A stretch of DNA of 64,000 nt from Staphylococcus nepalensis (GTDB lineage: Bacteria > Bacillota > Bacilli > Staphylococcales > Staphylococcaceae), in contig NZ_BMCF01000003.1 in NCBI RefSeq assembly GCF_014635045.1, positions 186,001-250,000 of the forward strand, given 5' to 3'. This document shows, one piece after another, positions 17,752 through 26,455 of the stretch. Under the pieces are notes generated by a model that worked only from the letters and a program-made list of their open reading frames with translations, did not search any database and was not told the DNA's origin. The stretch's first letter is position 1, and each line of letters starts with the position of its first letter. Both the position numbers and the translations under genes were made by a program.

Positions 17752-19278
17752 ATGATCATAATTAATACGAATGCATTGTTAGCATTGCTATTTATAACAT
17801 TAATTGTTTCTATTTTGAGTAGTCTCTTTTTCTTAATCAAAAAAATCACACCTAAATATGCACGTATACATATTTATTTTGTAGCATTACCAGCTTTAGT
17901 TGCATGTTTAGGTCTTATTTTTTCACAGAAAAATGTAGAAGTAGGTGTATGGTGTTCGGATGTATTGTCATGGTTAATGGCAGGCTTTGTTTTAGTCATC
18001 GGTTTGGTTATTCAACGCTATTGTATTCGCTATTTGGCAGGAGATAAAAGTTATAAAAAATATTTCACTTTATTTACTTTTACGACTACTTTTGCGGCAT
18101 TAGCTTGGTTGACTGCAGACATGAGAATCATGGTAGTTTGTTGGGGAATCACATTATTAGGGCTTACGCTATTAATTAGATTGACAAATGCATGGCAAGT
18201 GACACGTATTGCAGCTAAGGTGACAGCAAAATTATTTTTATTAAGCTGGATAGCGTTACTTTTAGCAGTATTATGGATTGGTATATTGACAGGGGAATGG
18301 CATTATTCTACTGCGCTAGATGAGACACATTTATCTATTATAAGCAGCTGGGGTCAATTCGGCGTTAATTTACTCATTGTTTTAGCAGTTATGATTCCAG
18401 CGGCGCAATGGCCTTTCCAACGTTGGCTAATCGAGTCAGTAGCCGCACCGACGCCAGTTTCTGCTATTATGCATGCTGGTATCGTTAACGCTGGGGGTAT
18501 CATGTTAACAAAATTTTCACCAATCTTTAGCGGCGATATAGCAGCTATTATTTTATTGTTTTTTGCAAGTGTTTCGGTATTGTTAGGTGCAGGTATAAGC
18601 TTAATACATGTGGATTATAAGCGTTTACTAGTAGGATCAACGATTGGCCAAATGGGTTTTATGCTTATCCAATGTGCTCTGGGGGCATATGTTCCAGCTA
18701 TTATTCATTTAATTTTACATGGTTTATTCAAAGCTACATTATTCCTTCGTTCTGGATCAGCGGTACGCCATTTTAGTGTGCCAAGTCGTGCAAATGAAAG
18801 AATGTCCTATGTATGGATTGTAAGTGGGCGTATTTTAGCAATCGTTATTGGATTAGGCTTTTGGTTAAGCGCGCCAGAAGAAGGTTATCGCCTTGTGAGT
18901 GGTCTTATCTTAGCCTGGTCGTTATCTGTATCGTGGACGCAGTTAGTTGCGTTTGGAGAAGGTCGTTTAGGGCGTGTTGTCGGTTTGACAGTATTAATTG
19001 TTGTCGGTGGTGTATACTTCTTAGTCCATCATTATTTTGCTGATGCATTATATACAATGACATTGCATAGTGCGCAACCTCCTACAATTATCGTGGTTCT
19101 TGTAGCGCTTATTTTATTGTTAGGCAGTTTAATTAGTACATGGGTGGCACACAATCGTTCTACTGTAGCATTTTCAATTTTATATATGTGGATTGTGCGT
19201 TTAGGTGACGCAAAAGCTGAAACAGTTGAACGTCATCCTAATTATCTTAAGTCTTATTTATCAAAAGGAGGCCGCTAA
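17752..19278 (+). CDS. mpsA: MpsA/DabB, NuoL-like proton channel subunit of the bicarbonate transporter
   Basis: This 508-residue membrane protein of the NuoL/MrpA antiporter family has about 14 helices. The signatures are VMIPAAQWPFQRWLIESVAAPTPVSAIMHAGIVNAGG in the central channel and HVDYKRLLVGSTIGQMGFM. It is shorter than NuoL and lacks the long lateral helix, as expected for DabB/MpsA. With MpsB it forms a proton-gradient-driven inorganic-carbon uptake system that supplies bicarbonate for carboxylases and lets staphylococci grow in air without added CO2. I prefer the ATG at 17752 (GGAGG 7 nt upstream) over the GTG at 17749. The mpsB ribosome site lies in the last codons. Confidence 0.88.
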   Translation: MIIINTNALLALLFITLIVSILSSLFFLIKKITPKYARIHIYFVALPALVACLGLIFSQKNVEVGVWCSDVLSWLMAGFVLVIGLVIQRYCIRYLAGDKSYKKYFTLFTFTTTFAALAWLTADMRIMVVCWGITLLGLTLLIRLTNAWQVTRIAAKVTAKLFLLSWIALLLAVLWIGILTGEWHYSTALDETHLSIISSWGQFGVNLLIVLAVMIPAAQWPFQRWLIESVAAPTPVSAIMHAGIVNAGGIMLTKFSPIFSGDIAAIILLFFASVSVLLGAGISLIHVDYKRLLVGSTIGQMGFMLIQCALGAYVPAIIHLILHGLFKATLFLRSGSAVRHFSVPSRANERMSYVWIVSGRILAIVIGLGFWLSAPEEGYRLVSGLILAWSLSVSWTQLVAFGEGRLGRVVGLTVLIVVGGVYFLVHHYFADALYTMTLHSAQPPTIIVVLVALILLLGSLISTWVAHNRSTVAFSILYMWIVRLGDAKAETVERHPNYLKSYLSKGGR

Positions 19279-19279
19279 A

Positions 19280-21886
19280 ATGGGAATGAATAAAGTCATA
19301 ACAAACCAAAACCAATATACGGATGATATCAATCATATCATCTCTGAAGCAAGCAGGGTCATTGTGCCTTTATCGCCTATTTCAGTATTTGCTGCAAGAA
19401 ACCCATGGGCCAATTTAGAGCAATATACATTTGAAAATATTGCACAATGGTTGAAAAAAGTACGTGACGTAGATATCTATCCAACATTTAATACATTTAA
19501 ACAGGCATATGAGCGTAATGAAATAGGTGACCGTGAGATTGAACTTAAGTTACAACAGTGGTTAAAACAAATAAACCCTTCCATAGATAAAAATCACGTT
19601 GAAACTTATGCTAGAAAATCTCTAGATTTAGCTCACTTAACAGTATTGAATCGTGTTTCAGAAAGTCAAGACATAGCAAACCATCGTACGAACGCATTAA
19701 ATAAAACAGATGACATGAATACAACATCATTAGTGAGTACGTATATCACTGATAAAAACGATAAAAAATTAATAGATATAGTAGATTATCATGTAATTAA
19801 ATGGTGTAAATTGTACCTTGACGATGCCCAATCGGGTTGGACAATGCCCAACCGTGACCAAGGGTTGTTTGTTGCATGGAGACGCCTTGTTCAACATGAT
19901 CCTGCGTTATCTAAAAAACAGCGTACACGTCTGAAGACTTTACCAGATAATGCTGAAGATTTACTTGAAGTATGTTTAGAAGCATTAGGAGTGTCGGAGG
20001 GCCAGATACAATCCTATTTAGAAAATCATTTATTAGCGTTGCCTGGGTGGGCTGGCATGATGCTATGGCAAGATGAATATCATCACACTGAATATCAATT
20101 GCTATTAGCCTATTTAGCGATTCGTGTTGGCTTAGAATGGGCTATCGTTCAACCTTATTTGCCTGCAACAGAGCCAAATTATGAATTTGAATATTCAGTT
20201 GATGAATTTAGGGAAAATTGGATTCATACCGATCTGTTTACAACTGAACAATGGGACCAGTTATCCGTATCTCAACAAAAGGTGTATATTGATTTTGCGA
20301 TCCATTTTGAAACGCAAATTTGTAAAAAATTGTTACTAGAAGCTTGGGAAGCAACTTATGAAAAACAGTTAAAAACCGCTGTTGAATCGGAGCAAAACGT
20401 TGAGCACAAACAGCACACAATACAAGTGCAAATGGCATTTTGTATCGATGTGCGTTCAGAACCTTTCCGTCGGCAAATAGAAGCGGCGGGGCCATTTGAG
20501 ACAATTGGTATTGCAGGCTTCTTTGGTTTGCCTATTGTAAAGGAAGCGTTAGGAAGTGAACATAGTCATCCTTCTTTACCTGTGATGAACCAGCCTCAAC
20601 ATAAAATTAAAGAGTACACACACGAAAAAGAACCTACTACTTTTCGCCAACATCAGCATATACTTAAATCAATAACGTATACATTTAAGAAAATGAAGCA
20701 AAACGCTTTGCCTAGTTTGCTATTACCAGAATTAAGTGGACCTTGGTTAACCCTTCAAATGTTTTCACGTAGTTTTACACCCAGACCTGTTGGTAAATTA
20801 ATTAGAAAATTTTACGCGGGTTGGCTACAAAAACCAAATGATACAACTTTATCGTTGCAACATTGTAACCATACTGAAGAAGGTATGCCAGTTGGTTTTA
20901 CAGAAAAAGAGAAAGTAGCGTATGTGCATCAGGCGTTGCGTTTAATGGGACTGACTTCTCATTTTGCGCCGTTAGTGGTGTTATGTGGCCATGGAAGTCA
21001 AAGTGCGAACAATCCCTATGCTTCCTCGTTAGACTGTGGGGCGTGTGGCGGTGCAGCAAGTGGATTTAATGCAAAAGTATTGGCGCAATTATGTAATTTA
21101 CCAGAAGTAAGGGCGTCCTTATTAACTGAAGGCATCGTTATCCCAGAAGATACTGTTTTTGTAGCAGCAGAACATCAAACTTCTATCGATGAGTTAGATT
21201 GGATATATACGCCTAATTTATCTGAAACTGCGCAAAATGCTTTTAATCAAATACAAGCAGTTATGCCTGATATTAGCTATAGAGCAAACGAGCAGCGTTT
21301 GAAAGCTTTGCCAGACAATCATTTGTTTAAAAAAGACCCTTTAAAAGAAGTACATCGCTTAACAAATGATTGGAGCGAAATTAGACCTGAGTGGGGGTTA
21401 GCAAGAAACGCTTCATTTATCATTGGTCAACGTGACTTAACTAAACATAGTGATTTAAAAGGGCGATCTTTTTTACACAATTATGATTGGAAGCAAGATA
21501 GTGACGGTAGTATATTAGCTAATATAATTAGTGGACCAGCTACTGTAGCACAATGGATTAATTTACAATACTACGCTTCAACAGTAGCGCCTCACTACTA
21601 CGGTAGTGGCAGTAAGACGACACAAACAATCACAGCTGGTATAGGCGTGATGCAAGGCAATGCGAGTGATTTATTGACAGGTCTACCTTGGCAATCTGTG
21701 ATGTCAGCAGATAATGAAATGTATCATTCACCTATCAGACTCCTTATTGTCGTTCAAGCACCGGATGATTTTATTAGACAGATATTAAACGATAATCATG
21801 ATTTTTATCAAAAAGTATTAAACAGATGGGTTAAATTAGCAAGTATAGATGCATTTGGTCAATGGCATGATTGGCCATTAAATTAA
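19280..21886 (+). CDS. mpsB: MpsB/DabA, zinc-dependent carbonic-anhydrase-like subunit (DUF2309)
   Basis: This 868-residue cytoplasmic protein of the DUF2309/DabA family contains the zinc-site residues known from DabA: Cys388 and Asp390 in FCIDVRSE, His571 in LCGHGSQ and Cys586 in LDCGACGG (my numbering from the ATG at 19280). The spacings of 2 and 15 residues agree with DabA. It is thought to hydrate CO2 vectorially, coupled to the MpsA proton channel. The start follows AAAAGGAGG by 8 nt and lies one base beyond the mpsA stop. A second ATG two codons later is possible. Confidence 0.9.
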   Translation: MGMNKVITNQNQYTDDINHIISEASRVIVPLSPISVFAARNPWANLEQYTFENIAQWLKKVRDVDIYPTFNTFKQAYERNEIGDREIELKLQQWLKQINPSIDKNHVETYARKSLDLAHLTVLNRVSESQDIANHRTNALNKTDDMNTTSLVSTYITDKNDKKLIDIVDYHVIKWCKLYLDDAQSGWTMPNRDQGLFVAWRRLVQHDPALSKKQRTRLKTLPDNAEDLLEVCLEALGVSEGQIQSYLENHLLALPGWAGMMLWQDEYHHTEYQLLLAYLAIRVGLEWAIVQPYLPATEPNYEFEYSVDEFRENWIHTDLFTTEQWDQLSVSQQKVYIDFAIHFETQICKKLLLEAWEATYEKQLKTAVESEQNVEHKQHTIQVQMAFCIDVRSEPFRRQIEAAGPFETIGIAGFFGLPIVKEALGSEHSHPSLPVMNQPQHKIKEYTHEKEPTTFRQHQHILKSITYTFKKMKQNALPSLLLPELSGPWLTLQMFSRSFTPRPVGKLIRKFYAGWLQKPNDTTLSLQHCNHTEEGMPVGFTEKEKVAYVHQALRLMGLTSHFAPLVVLCGHGSQSANNPYASSLDCGACGGAASGFNAKVLAQLCNLPEVRASLLTEGIVIPEDTVFVAAEHQTSIDELDWIYTPNLSETAQNAFNQIQAVMPDISYRANEQRLKALPDNHLFKKDPLKEVHRLTNDWSEIRPEWGLARNASFIIGQRDLTKHSDLKGRSFLHNYDWKQDSDGSILANIISGPATVAQWINLQYYASTVAPHYYGSGSKTTQTITAGIGVMQGNASDLLTGLPWQSVMSADNEMYHSPIRLLIVVQAPDDFIRQILNDNHDFYQKVLNRWVKLASIDAFGQWHDWPLN

Positions 21887-22065
21887 TTTATCAAGATGAT
21901 TTTAAAATGATATGGTGGCAGATAAGTGAATGGTTAAGGCAACTAGATAGATTAATTTCTTGGTAATTGCGCATAAGTATGGAGAAATACATGCAAAAAT
22001 GATAATGTTAGCATTATTAAAATAATGTGATAAGACATTCTGATTCTATGGGAGATGCATACGAC

Positions 22066-22434
22066 ATGAAAACAACCAAAGGTGCCTATGAGTCTGAAAT
22101 CAGTAAAGCAATTACACAATGGGAAAAAGATTTCCTTGGTCGTGGTTCGCTTTCTGTAAAAACAGATATTTTACGTGATATGATTATTGTGAGTTTACAA
22201 GGCGTTTTGACACAAGCTGAATATAAAGTTTGCGAAACGCATGAAGGATTATTAACAATTAAACGTACAAGATCAAAATTAGTAGAATCTGGTATTGAAG
22301 CACTCGATGATATTATTTACTCGATTACTGGTGAAGAAGTTAAAGGTTTTCACACTGATTTAAGTTCTAAAACAGGTGAACGTGTCATGATATTTAAACT
22401 TTTCAACAATCTTGAGAAAAAAATTGCTGAATAA
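22066..22434 (+). CDS. mpsC: MpsC-like DUF2294 protein
   Basis: This 122-residue protein matches DUF2294 (AITQWEKDFLGRGSLSVKTDILRDMIIVSLQGVLTQAE, then IEALDDIIYSITGEEVKGFHTDLS). It is soluble, with no membrane segment. The family accompanies mpsAB in staphylococci, where it is not required for CO2 supply; its role is unknown. I used the ATG at 22066 (GGGAGATG upstream); in-frame GTG 22027 and ATG 22048 are alternatives. It is 179 bp from mpsB, so it may be co-transcribed. Confidence 0.75.
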   Translation: MKTTKGAYESEISKAITQWEKDFLGRGSLSVKTDILRDMIIVSLQGVLTQAEYKVCETHEGLLTIKRTRSKLVESGIEALDDIIYSITGEEVKGFHTDLSSKTGERVMIFKLFNNLEKKIAE

Positions 22435-22531
22435 ATCCGTTATCAAATTTAGTGTTTTGAAATTTTGTATAATAGGATGTAGTAACAGATGGTTGTTGGT
22501 ACAAGTATAGTTTCATTCAAGTTCATTACTG

Positions 22532-22589
22532 CTAACAATAAAAATGAGCCTAAGGCATAAAAGCTGCCTAGGCTCATTTTTATTGTTAG
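22532..22589 (+). terminator. Very strong terminator after mpsC
   Basis: A perfect 20-bp stem runs from 22532-22551 to 22570-22589. Its upper part contains GAGCCT/AGGCTC and it ends in a T-rich 3' arm. Confidence 0.88.
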
Positions 22590-22600
22590 TCTCAAAAATA

Positions 22601-22634
22601 GAGTACCTACTGATGTAAGGGTCAGTAGGCACTC
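22601..22634. repeat. Hairpin between mpsC and the peptide cluster
   Basis: GAGTACCTACTGA and TCAGTAGGCACTC form a 13-bp stem with one mismatch. It has no T-run. It may stabilise the 3' end of the peptide transcript, which runs on the minus strand toward it. Confidence 0.5.
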
Positions 22635-22692
22635 ATAACCTATTGAAATCAGAAGTATCGTTTGTTAAAAGATGGCTATCCTCATATAAATA

Positions 22693-22718
22693 ATTGGGTG
22701 TTAAAGAATCATAATTTT
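22693..22718. repeat. 26-bp direct repeat, copy 1
   Basis: This segment starts ATTGGGTGTTAAAG and ends CATAATTTT. It recurs without change at 23274-23299. The two copies bracket the three peptide genes. Confidence 0.85.
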
Positions 22719-22734
22719 TATCCATGCTTTAAAA

Positions 22735-22794
22735 TTATAAAGGTAAAATGCTTGAAACTAAGTCTAATACTGTTTGTAATAATCCTCCTACCAT
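22735..22794 (-). CDS. Phenol-soluble-modulin-like peptide 1, 19 aa
   Basis: The peptide is MVGGLLQTVLDLVSSILPL. On a helical wheel its polar residues Q7, T8, D11, S14 and S15 fall on one face and the rest are hydrophobic, as in alpha-type phenol-soluble modulins. It has no signal peptide, which is also typical, since PSMs are exported whole with their formyl-methionine by the Pmt ABC system. The ribosome site GAAAGGAGGG lies 5 nt before the ATG. It is the most distal of three genes on the same strand. No exact family match is claimed; length, amphipathicity and strong translation signals are the evidence. Confidence 0.72.
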   Translation of the reverse strand: MVGGLLQTVLDLVSSILPL

Positions 22795-22874
22795 AATATC
22801 CCTCCTTTCAAATGTATGTAACCTTAATCTGAATACTTATCCATTGTAAGTATTTCATTTAAAAGAAACATCTA

Positions 22875-22922
22875 CTATTTTAAAATATCTTTGAAAATGA
22901 GTTCAAGTATGTTTTCAATCAT
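22875..22922 (-). CDS. Phenol-soluble-modulin-like peptide 2, 15 aa
   Basis: The peptide is MIENILELIFKDILK, with residues E3, N4, E7, K11 and K15 on one helical face and I2, I5, L6, I9, F10, I13 and L14 on the other. It has a strong ribosome site (GAAGGAGTG, then 6 nt) and an ATG start. It is short for a PSM (usually 20-25 residues for the alpha type), so either the family is diverged here or the peptides act together. It lies 36 bp downstream of gene 3 and 80 bp upstream of gene 1. Confidence 0.68.
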   Translation of the reverse strand: MIENILELIFKDILK

Positions 22923-22958
22923 TTTAATCACTCCTTCATATTTAAAAGTAAAACGCGA

Positions 22959-23015
22959 TTATTCAATTTGATCAAAAATTAATTTGAGAACTTGTTCTGC
23001 TAATGTTGCTAACAT
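22959..23015 (-). CDS. Phenol-soluble-modulin-like peptide 3, 18 aa
   Basis: The peptide is MLATLAEQVLKLIFDQIE. Polar residues T4, E7, Q8, K11, D15 and E18 form one helical face, giving a net negative, strongly amphipathic helix. The ribosome site AAGGGGGTG lies 5 nt before the ATG. It is the first gene of the three-gene cluster. A TATAAT-like box lies about 45 bp upstream on the minus strand without a good -35, as seen at activator-dependent (for example AgrA) promoters. The LxxLAEQVLKLIFDQ pattern resembles the xIIxxIKxLIxQF core of alpha PSMs. It is not similar to the 44-residue beta type. Confidence 0.72.
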   Translation of the reverse strand: MLATLAEQVLKLIFDQIE

Positions 23016-23273
23016 AGTGAACACCCCCTTTATCTGAATATTATAATAATTATATTGGTTTATGTTGAAAATTCCCTAGATGGCCAAAAAATATTCCTGA
23101 GCGTTAATATAATAAATTAATTGAAATTAGAATGTATGTAATTATTATTTTAACTAGTGTAAAATGTGCTTGATAGATAAAGAAGTATATAAAATTGATA
23201 TTGAGTAGTTGAGGGGGGTAAAGAAAATCAAAAAAATGCTTTATTTCAAAGTGTTTTTGTAGTAATATTACTT

Positions 23274-23299
23274 ATTGGGTGTTAAAGAATCATAATTTT
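23274..23299. repeat. 26-bp direct repeat, copy 2
   Basis: Identical to 22693-22718. This copy continues into AATTATGGTTCTTTTT and forms a hairpin (AAGAATCATAATTT with AAATTATGGTTCTT, 23284-23315) that looks like a terminator, so it may be the original copy. Confidence 0.85.
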
Positions 23300-23530
23300 A
23301 AATTATGGTTCTTTTTCTTTTGTCTATTTTTAACTAAAAACATTAAAAAATATAGTGATAATTATGCTTAAACACTTTGCTAATCCTTATATTTTTAATA
23401 AACTAGATGAGGTTAACGTAGTGGCATAGATCATTGATAAGGTCGTAATTTAGAGCGAAAGTTGGATTTGTTTCAGCTTTAAAAAGGTTATAATAAACTA
23501 AAGTGACAATGTGTTAAGGAGGAAGTATAG

Positions 23531-24415
23531 TTGGATCAAGTGAAAAATATTCTATATTCGATAATAGAACCATTATTGAAACCAGAAACGTATCAATCAT
23601 TACTCTCTAATCTAATAATGATTATTGTTTATGTAGTGGCTGCATGGATTATTTTACATTTTGTGAACAAAGGTATCGCACAGTTCTTTAAAATTCAAAA
23701 TAAAGGCAAAAATGGTAATAAAAAGCGGTCAAAAACTTTAATATCATTAGTACAAAATGTAGTCTCGTATGTGGTATGGTTTATAGTGTTGACTACGATT
23801 TTAAGTAAATTTGGTATCAGTGTGGGAGGCATCATAGCAAGTGCTGGTGTTGTAGGTTTAGCAGTCGGTTTTGGTGCACAAACTGTAGTTAAAGATATCA
23901 TTACAGGTTTCTTTATTATTTTTGAAAATCAATTTGACGTGGAAGACTATGTTAAAATTAGTAACGGTGGTGCTCCAGTAGCAGAAGGTACTGTTAAATC
24001 AATAGGGTTAAGATCTATGCGCATTAATACTATTTCTGGCGAACTGACGACATTACCAAATGGTAGTGTCGGTGAAATTACGAACTACTCTGTGATAAAT
24101 GGTGAAGCGATCGTAGAAATCCCAGTTTCTATAGAGGAAGATATTGATAAAGTAGAAGAAGAATTAAATGCTTTCTTTGAAGCGATTCGTTCGAAATATT
24201 ATTTATTTATATCTACGCCAGAGGTTGTGGGTGTAAATTCCATCACAAATAATGAAATCGTATTGCGTATTTCTGCAGAGACGATACCTGGAGAAGGCTT
24301 TACAGGCGCACGCATTTTAAGAAAAGAAATATTGAAACTATTCAAACTTAAAGAAATTAAAATGCCACAACCAATGATGGTAAAATACGAAGCCAATCAA
24401 CAAAATAATGCGTAA
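23531..24415 (+). CDS. MscS-family mechanosensitive ion channel
   Basis: This 294-residue protein has three N-terminal helices. The third, pore-lining helix is Gly/Ala-rich (GGIIASAGVVGLAVGFGAQTVVKD). The MscS beta domain follows (FENQFDVEDYVKI, LRSMRINTISGELTTLPNG), then a C-terminal alpha/beta domain. The MscS fold releases solutes on hypo-osmotic shock. The start is TTG with AAGGAGGAAG ahead. It is followed at 21 bp by DUF951 and ychF, the conserved staphylococcal order. Confidence 0.88.
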   Translation: MDQVKNILYSIIEPLLKPETYQSLLSNLIMIIVYVVAAWIILHFVNKGIAQFFKIQNKGKNGNKKRSKTLISLVQNVVSYVVWFIVLTTILSKFGISVGGIIASAGVVGLAVGFGAQTVVKDIITGFFIIFENQFDVEDYVKISNGGAPVAEGTVKSIGLRSMRINTISGELTTLPNGSVGEITNYSVINGEAIVEIPVSIEEDIDKVEEELNAFFEAIRSKYYLFISTPEVVGVNSITNNEIVLRISAETIPGEGFTGARILRKEILKLFKLKEIKMPQPMMVKYEANQQNNA

Positions 24416-24436
24416 GACGATCGGAGGTGTTACAGA

Positions 24437-24652
24437 ATGACATCCAATTACGGTTTAAATGATATTGTAGAAATGAAAAAACAACATGCCTGTGGCACAA
24501 ATCGTTTTAAAATTATTCGCATGGGTGCAGATATCCGAATAAAATGTGAAAATTGTCAAAGAAGTATTATGATTCCAAGACAAACTTTTAATAAAAAATT
24601 AAAAAAAATACTAGTATCTAATCAAGATACTGAAAACAAGGAGAATGACTAA
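24437..24652 (+). CDS. DUF951 protein
   Basis: This 71-residue protein matches DUF951: YGLNDIVEMKKQHACGTNRFKIIRMGADIRIKCENCQRSIMIPR. The Cys of HACG and the CENC pair may bind zinc. It sits between the MscS gene and ychF in Bacillales, with the stop directly abutting the ychF start, so the two are probably coupled. The function is unknown. Confidence 0.85.
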   Translation: MTSNYGLNDIVEMKKQHACGTNRFKIIRMGADIRIKCENCQRSIMIPRQTFNKKLKKILVSNQDTENKEND

Positions 24653-25750
24653 ATGGCTTTAACAGCAGGTATCGTTGGTTTACCCAACGTAGGTAAGTCA
24701 ACACTTTTCAATGCAATTACTAAAGCTGGTGCACTTGCAGCGAACTATCCATTCGCAACAATTGATCCCAATGTAGGCATTGTAGAGGTTCCAGACAGCA
24801 GATTAGATGTATTGACGGATATGGTACAACCGAAAAAAACAATACCTACAACATTTGAATTTACTGATATTGCAGGTATTGTGAAAGGCGCTTCTAAAGG
24901 TGAAGGGTTAGGGAACAAATTCTTATCTCATATTCGAGAAGTTGATGCCATTTGCCAAGTTGTGCGTGCATTCGATGATGATAACGTAACTCATGTGTCT
25001 GGTAAAGTGAATCCTATAGAAGACATCGAAGTGATTAATATGGAACTTGTACTAGCAGATTTAGAATCAGTTGAGAAACGCCTACCAAAATTAGAGAAAA
25101 TGGCGAGACAAAAAGATAAAGATGCTGTAAATGAAGTTCGTATTTTAACAAGAATTAAAGAAGCATTAGAAGAAGGCGCTCCAGTAAGAAGTTTAGAGTT
25201 CACTGAAGAAGATCAAAAATATGTGAATCAAGCACAATTATTAACATCTAAAGAAATGCTATACATCGCTAACGTAGGTGAAGATGAAATAGGCGATGAA
25301 GATAATGAAAAAGTTCAAGCAATTCGTGAATATGCAGATAAAGAAGATTCTGAAGTAATCGTAATTAGCGCTAAGATTGAAGAAGAAATTGCTACACTTG
25401 AAGCTGATGACAGAGAAATGTTTTTAGAAGATCTAGGTATTGAAGAACCAGGTTTAGATCGTTTAATTCGAACAACTTATGACTTATTAGGTTTAGCGAC
25501 TTATTTCACAGCTGGTGTACAAGAAGTACGCGCTTGGACATTTATTAAGGGTATGACTGCGCCACAATGTGCGGGCATTATCCATACAGATTTTGAACGC
25601 GGTTTTATTCGTGCAGAAGTGACAAGTTATGATGATTACGTTGAATTTAACGGTGAAAATGGTGCCAAAGAAGCTGGTAAACAAAGATTAGAAGGTAAAG
25701 AATATATCATGAAAGATGGCGACGTTGTTCACTTTAGATTTAATGTTTAA
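24653..25750 (+). CDS. ychF: Ribosome-associated ATPase/GTPase YchF
   Basis: This 365-residue Obg-family P-loop protein contains G1 GLPNVGKST (residues 8-16), DIAGIVKGASKGEGLGNKFL (G3 and following), a coiled insertion (about residues 125-200) and a C-terminal TGS domain (TFIKGMTAPQCAGIIHTDFERGFIRAEV). It hydrolyses ATP in preference to GTP, binds ribosomes and affects oxidative-stress responses. It starts immediately after the DUF951 stop with AAGGAGAATG as ribosome site. Confidence 0.95.
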   Translation: MALTAGIVGLPNVGKSTLFNAITKAGALAANYPFATIDPNVGIVEVPDSRLDVLTDMVQPKKTIPTTFEFTDIAGIVKGASKGEGLGNKFLSHIREVDAICQVVRAFDDDNVTHVSGKVNPIEDIEVINMELVLADLESVEKRLPKLEKMARQKDKDAVNEVRILTRIKEALEEGAPVRSLEFTEEDQKYVNQAQLLTSKEMLYIANVGEDEIGDEDNEKVQAIREYADKEDSEVIVISAKIEEEIATLEADDREMFLEDLGIEEPGLDRLIRTTYDLLGLATYFTAGVQEVRAWTFIKGMTAPQCAGIIHTDFERGFIRAEVTSYDDYVEFNGENGAKEAGKQRLEGKEYIMKDGDVVHFRFNV

Positions 25751-25755
25751 ATTTA

Positions 25756-25799
25756 AAACCCCTATATATTACGTATTTTGTAATATATAGGGGTTTTTA
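25756..25799. terminator. Terminator after ychF
   Basis: AAACCCCTATATATTAC and its exact complement form a 17-bp stem with a T-run. It lies 6 bp beyond the stop. Confidence 0.88.
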
Positions 25800-25861
25800 T
25801 AATTTTAATATTTAATCATACGGCTGTCTTAAATATTAAAATTTGTACTTCTAACTTATTT

Positions 25862-26362
25862 TTAGAAATTTAATTTGTGCTGTCTGATATCTTCCGGCAT
25901 ACCTTCATATGGTGCTTGTGCAATAACTTGTTCATTATCCACGCCAGGTGCACCAATGTAAGTAATTTTTGCAAATTCTGGTACAACATATTTAGGGTAC
26001 GTTTCATATTTTTCTCTAGATGTTTCCATTAAACCAATGAAATCATTTTGATAACAAACGGTGATATCTGGGCGCTCATGCACCCATTTTGGGAAGAAAA
26101 TAACACCATGCATTAGATTTTGATTAGGGACAAAGTTTAATGAAACATCGGTACCAGTTGGCTCTGTCCAAGATATTTTATAAACGCCTTCAATGATTTC
26201 AACGATATCAGCTTCTTGGTCTTTTACCCATCTGCCTCCAACCATGCCTGAATGAATACGGTAATCAATGGTATGGTCATTTTTAACATACATTTCGTAT
26301 TCCCATCCATTGTCATACGTATAAATCATATGCATTCCAATAAATTCTTTTAATGTAGACAT
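25862..26362 (-). CDS. padC: Phenolic acid decarboxylase PadC
   Basis: This 166-residue lipocalin-fold enzyme decarboxylates p-coumaric, ferulic and caffeic acids to vinyl phenols without cofactor. Family motifs are [38 protein letters not shown] (active-site Tyr/Arg/Glu region), [13 protein letters not shown] and [11 protein letters not shown]. Length is standard. It is divergent from padR and shares its control region. The start is preceded by AGGAGGTCG. It detoxifies plant phenolics, suggesting contact with plant material or fermented food. Confidence 0.93.
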   Translation of the reverse strand: MSTLKEFIGMHMIYTYDNGWEYEMYVKNDHTIDYRIHSGMVGGRWVKDQEADIVEIIEGVYKISWTEPTGTDVSLNFVPNQNLMHGVIFFPKWVHERPDITVCYQNDFIGLMETSREKYETYPKYVVPEFAKITYIGAPGVDNEQVIAQAPYEGMPEDIRQHKLNF

Positions 26363-26379
26363 GCTGATCGACCTCCTAT

Positions 26380-26395
26380 ATGTAATTACTTACAT
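26380..26395. promoter_or_regulatory. PadR operator and padR promoter
   Basis: ATGTAA and TTACAT form an inverted repeat around 4 bp, with two more ATGT/ACAT elements up to 26412. The padR promoter fits TTTACT (26397-26402), 17 bp, TATACT (26420-26425), so bound PadR would cover padC and padR start signals. Confidence 0.6.
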
Positions 26396-26455
26396 GTTTA
26401 CTTTTACATGTTAAATCTGTATACTAATCATGTCAAATCAATGGGAGTGATTAAA

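Noticed and set aside
23040-23200. AgrA direct repeats upstream of the PSM-like genes
   Set aside because: Only a weak ACTAGTTAAA-like element is seen, not the paired ACAGTTAAG repeats, so control by AgrA is not claimed.
22693-23299. Phage or integrative-element attachment sites
   Set aside because: The direct repeat is compatible, but no integrase, excisionase or tRNA gene is present, so I report only a bracketed cassette.
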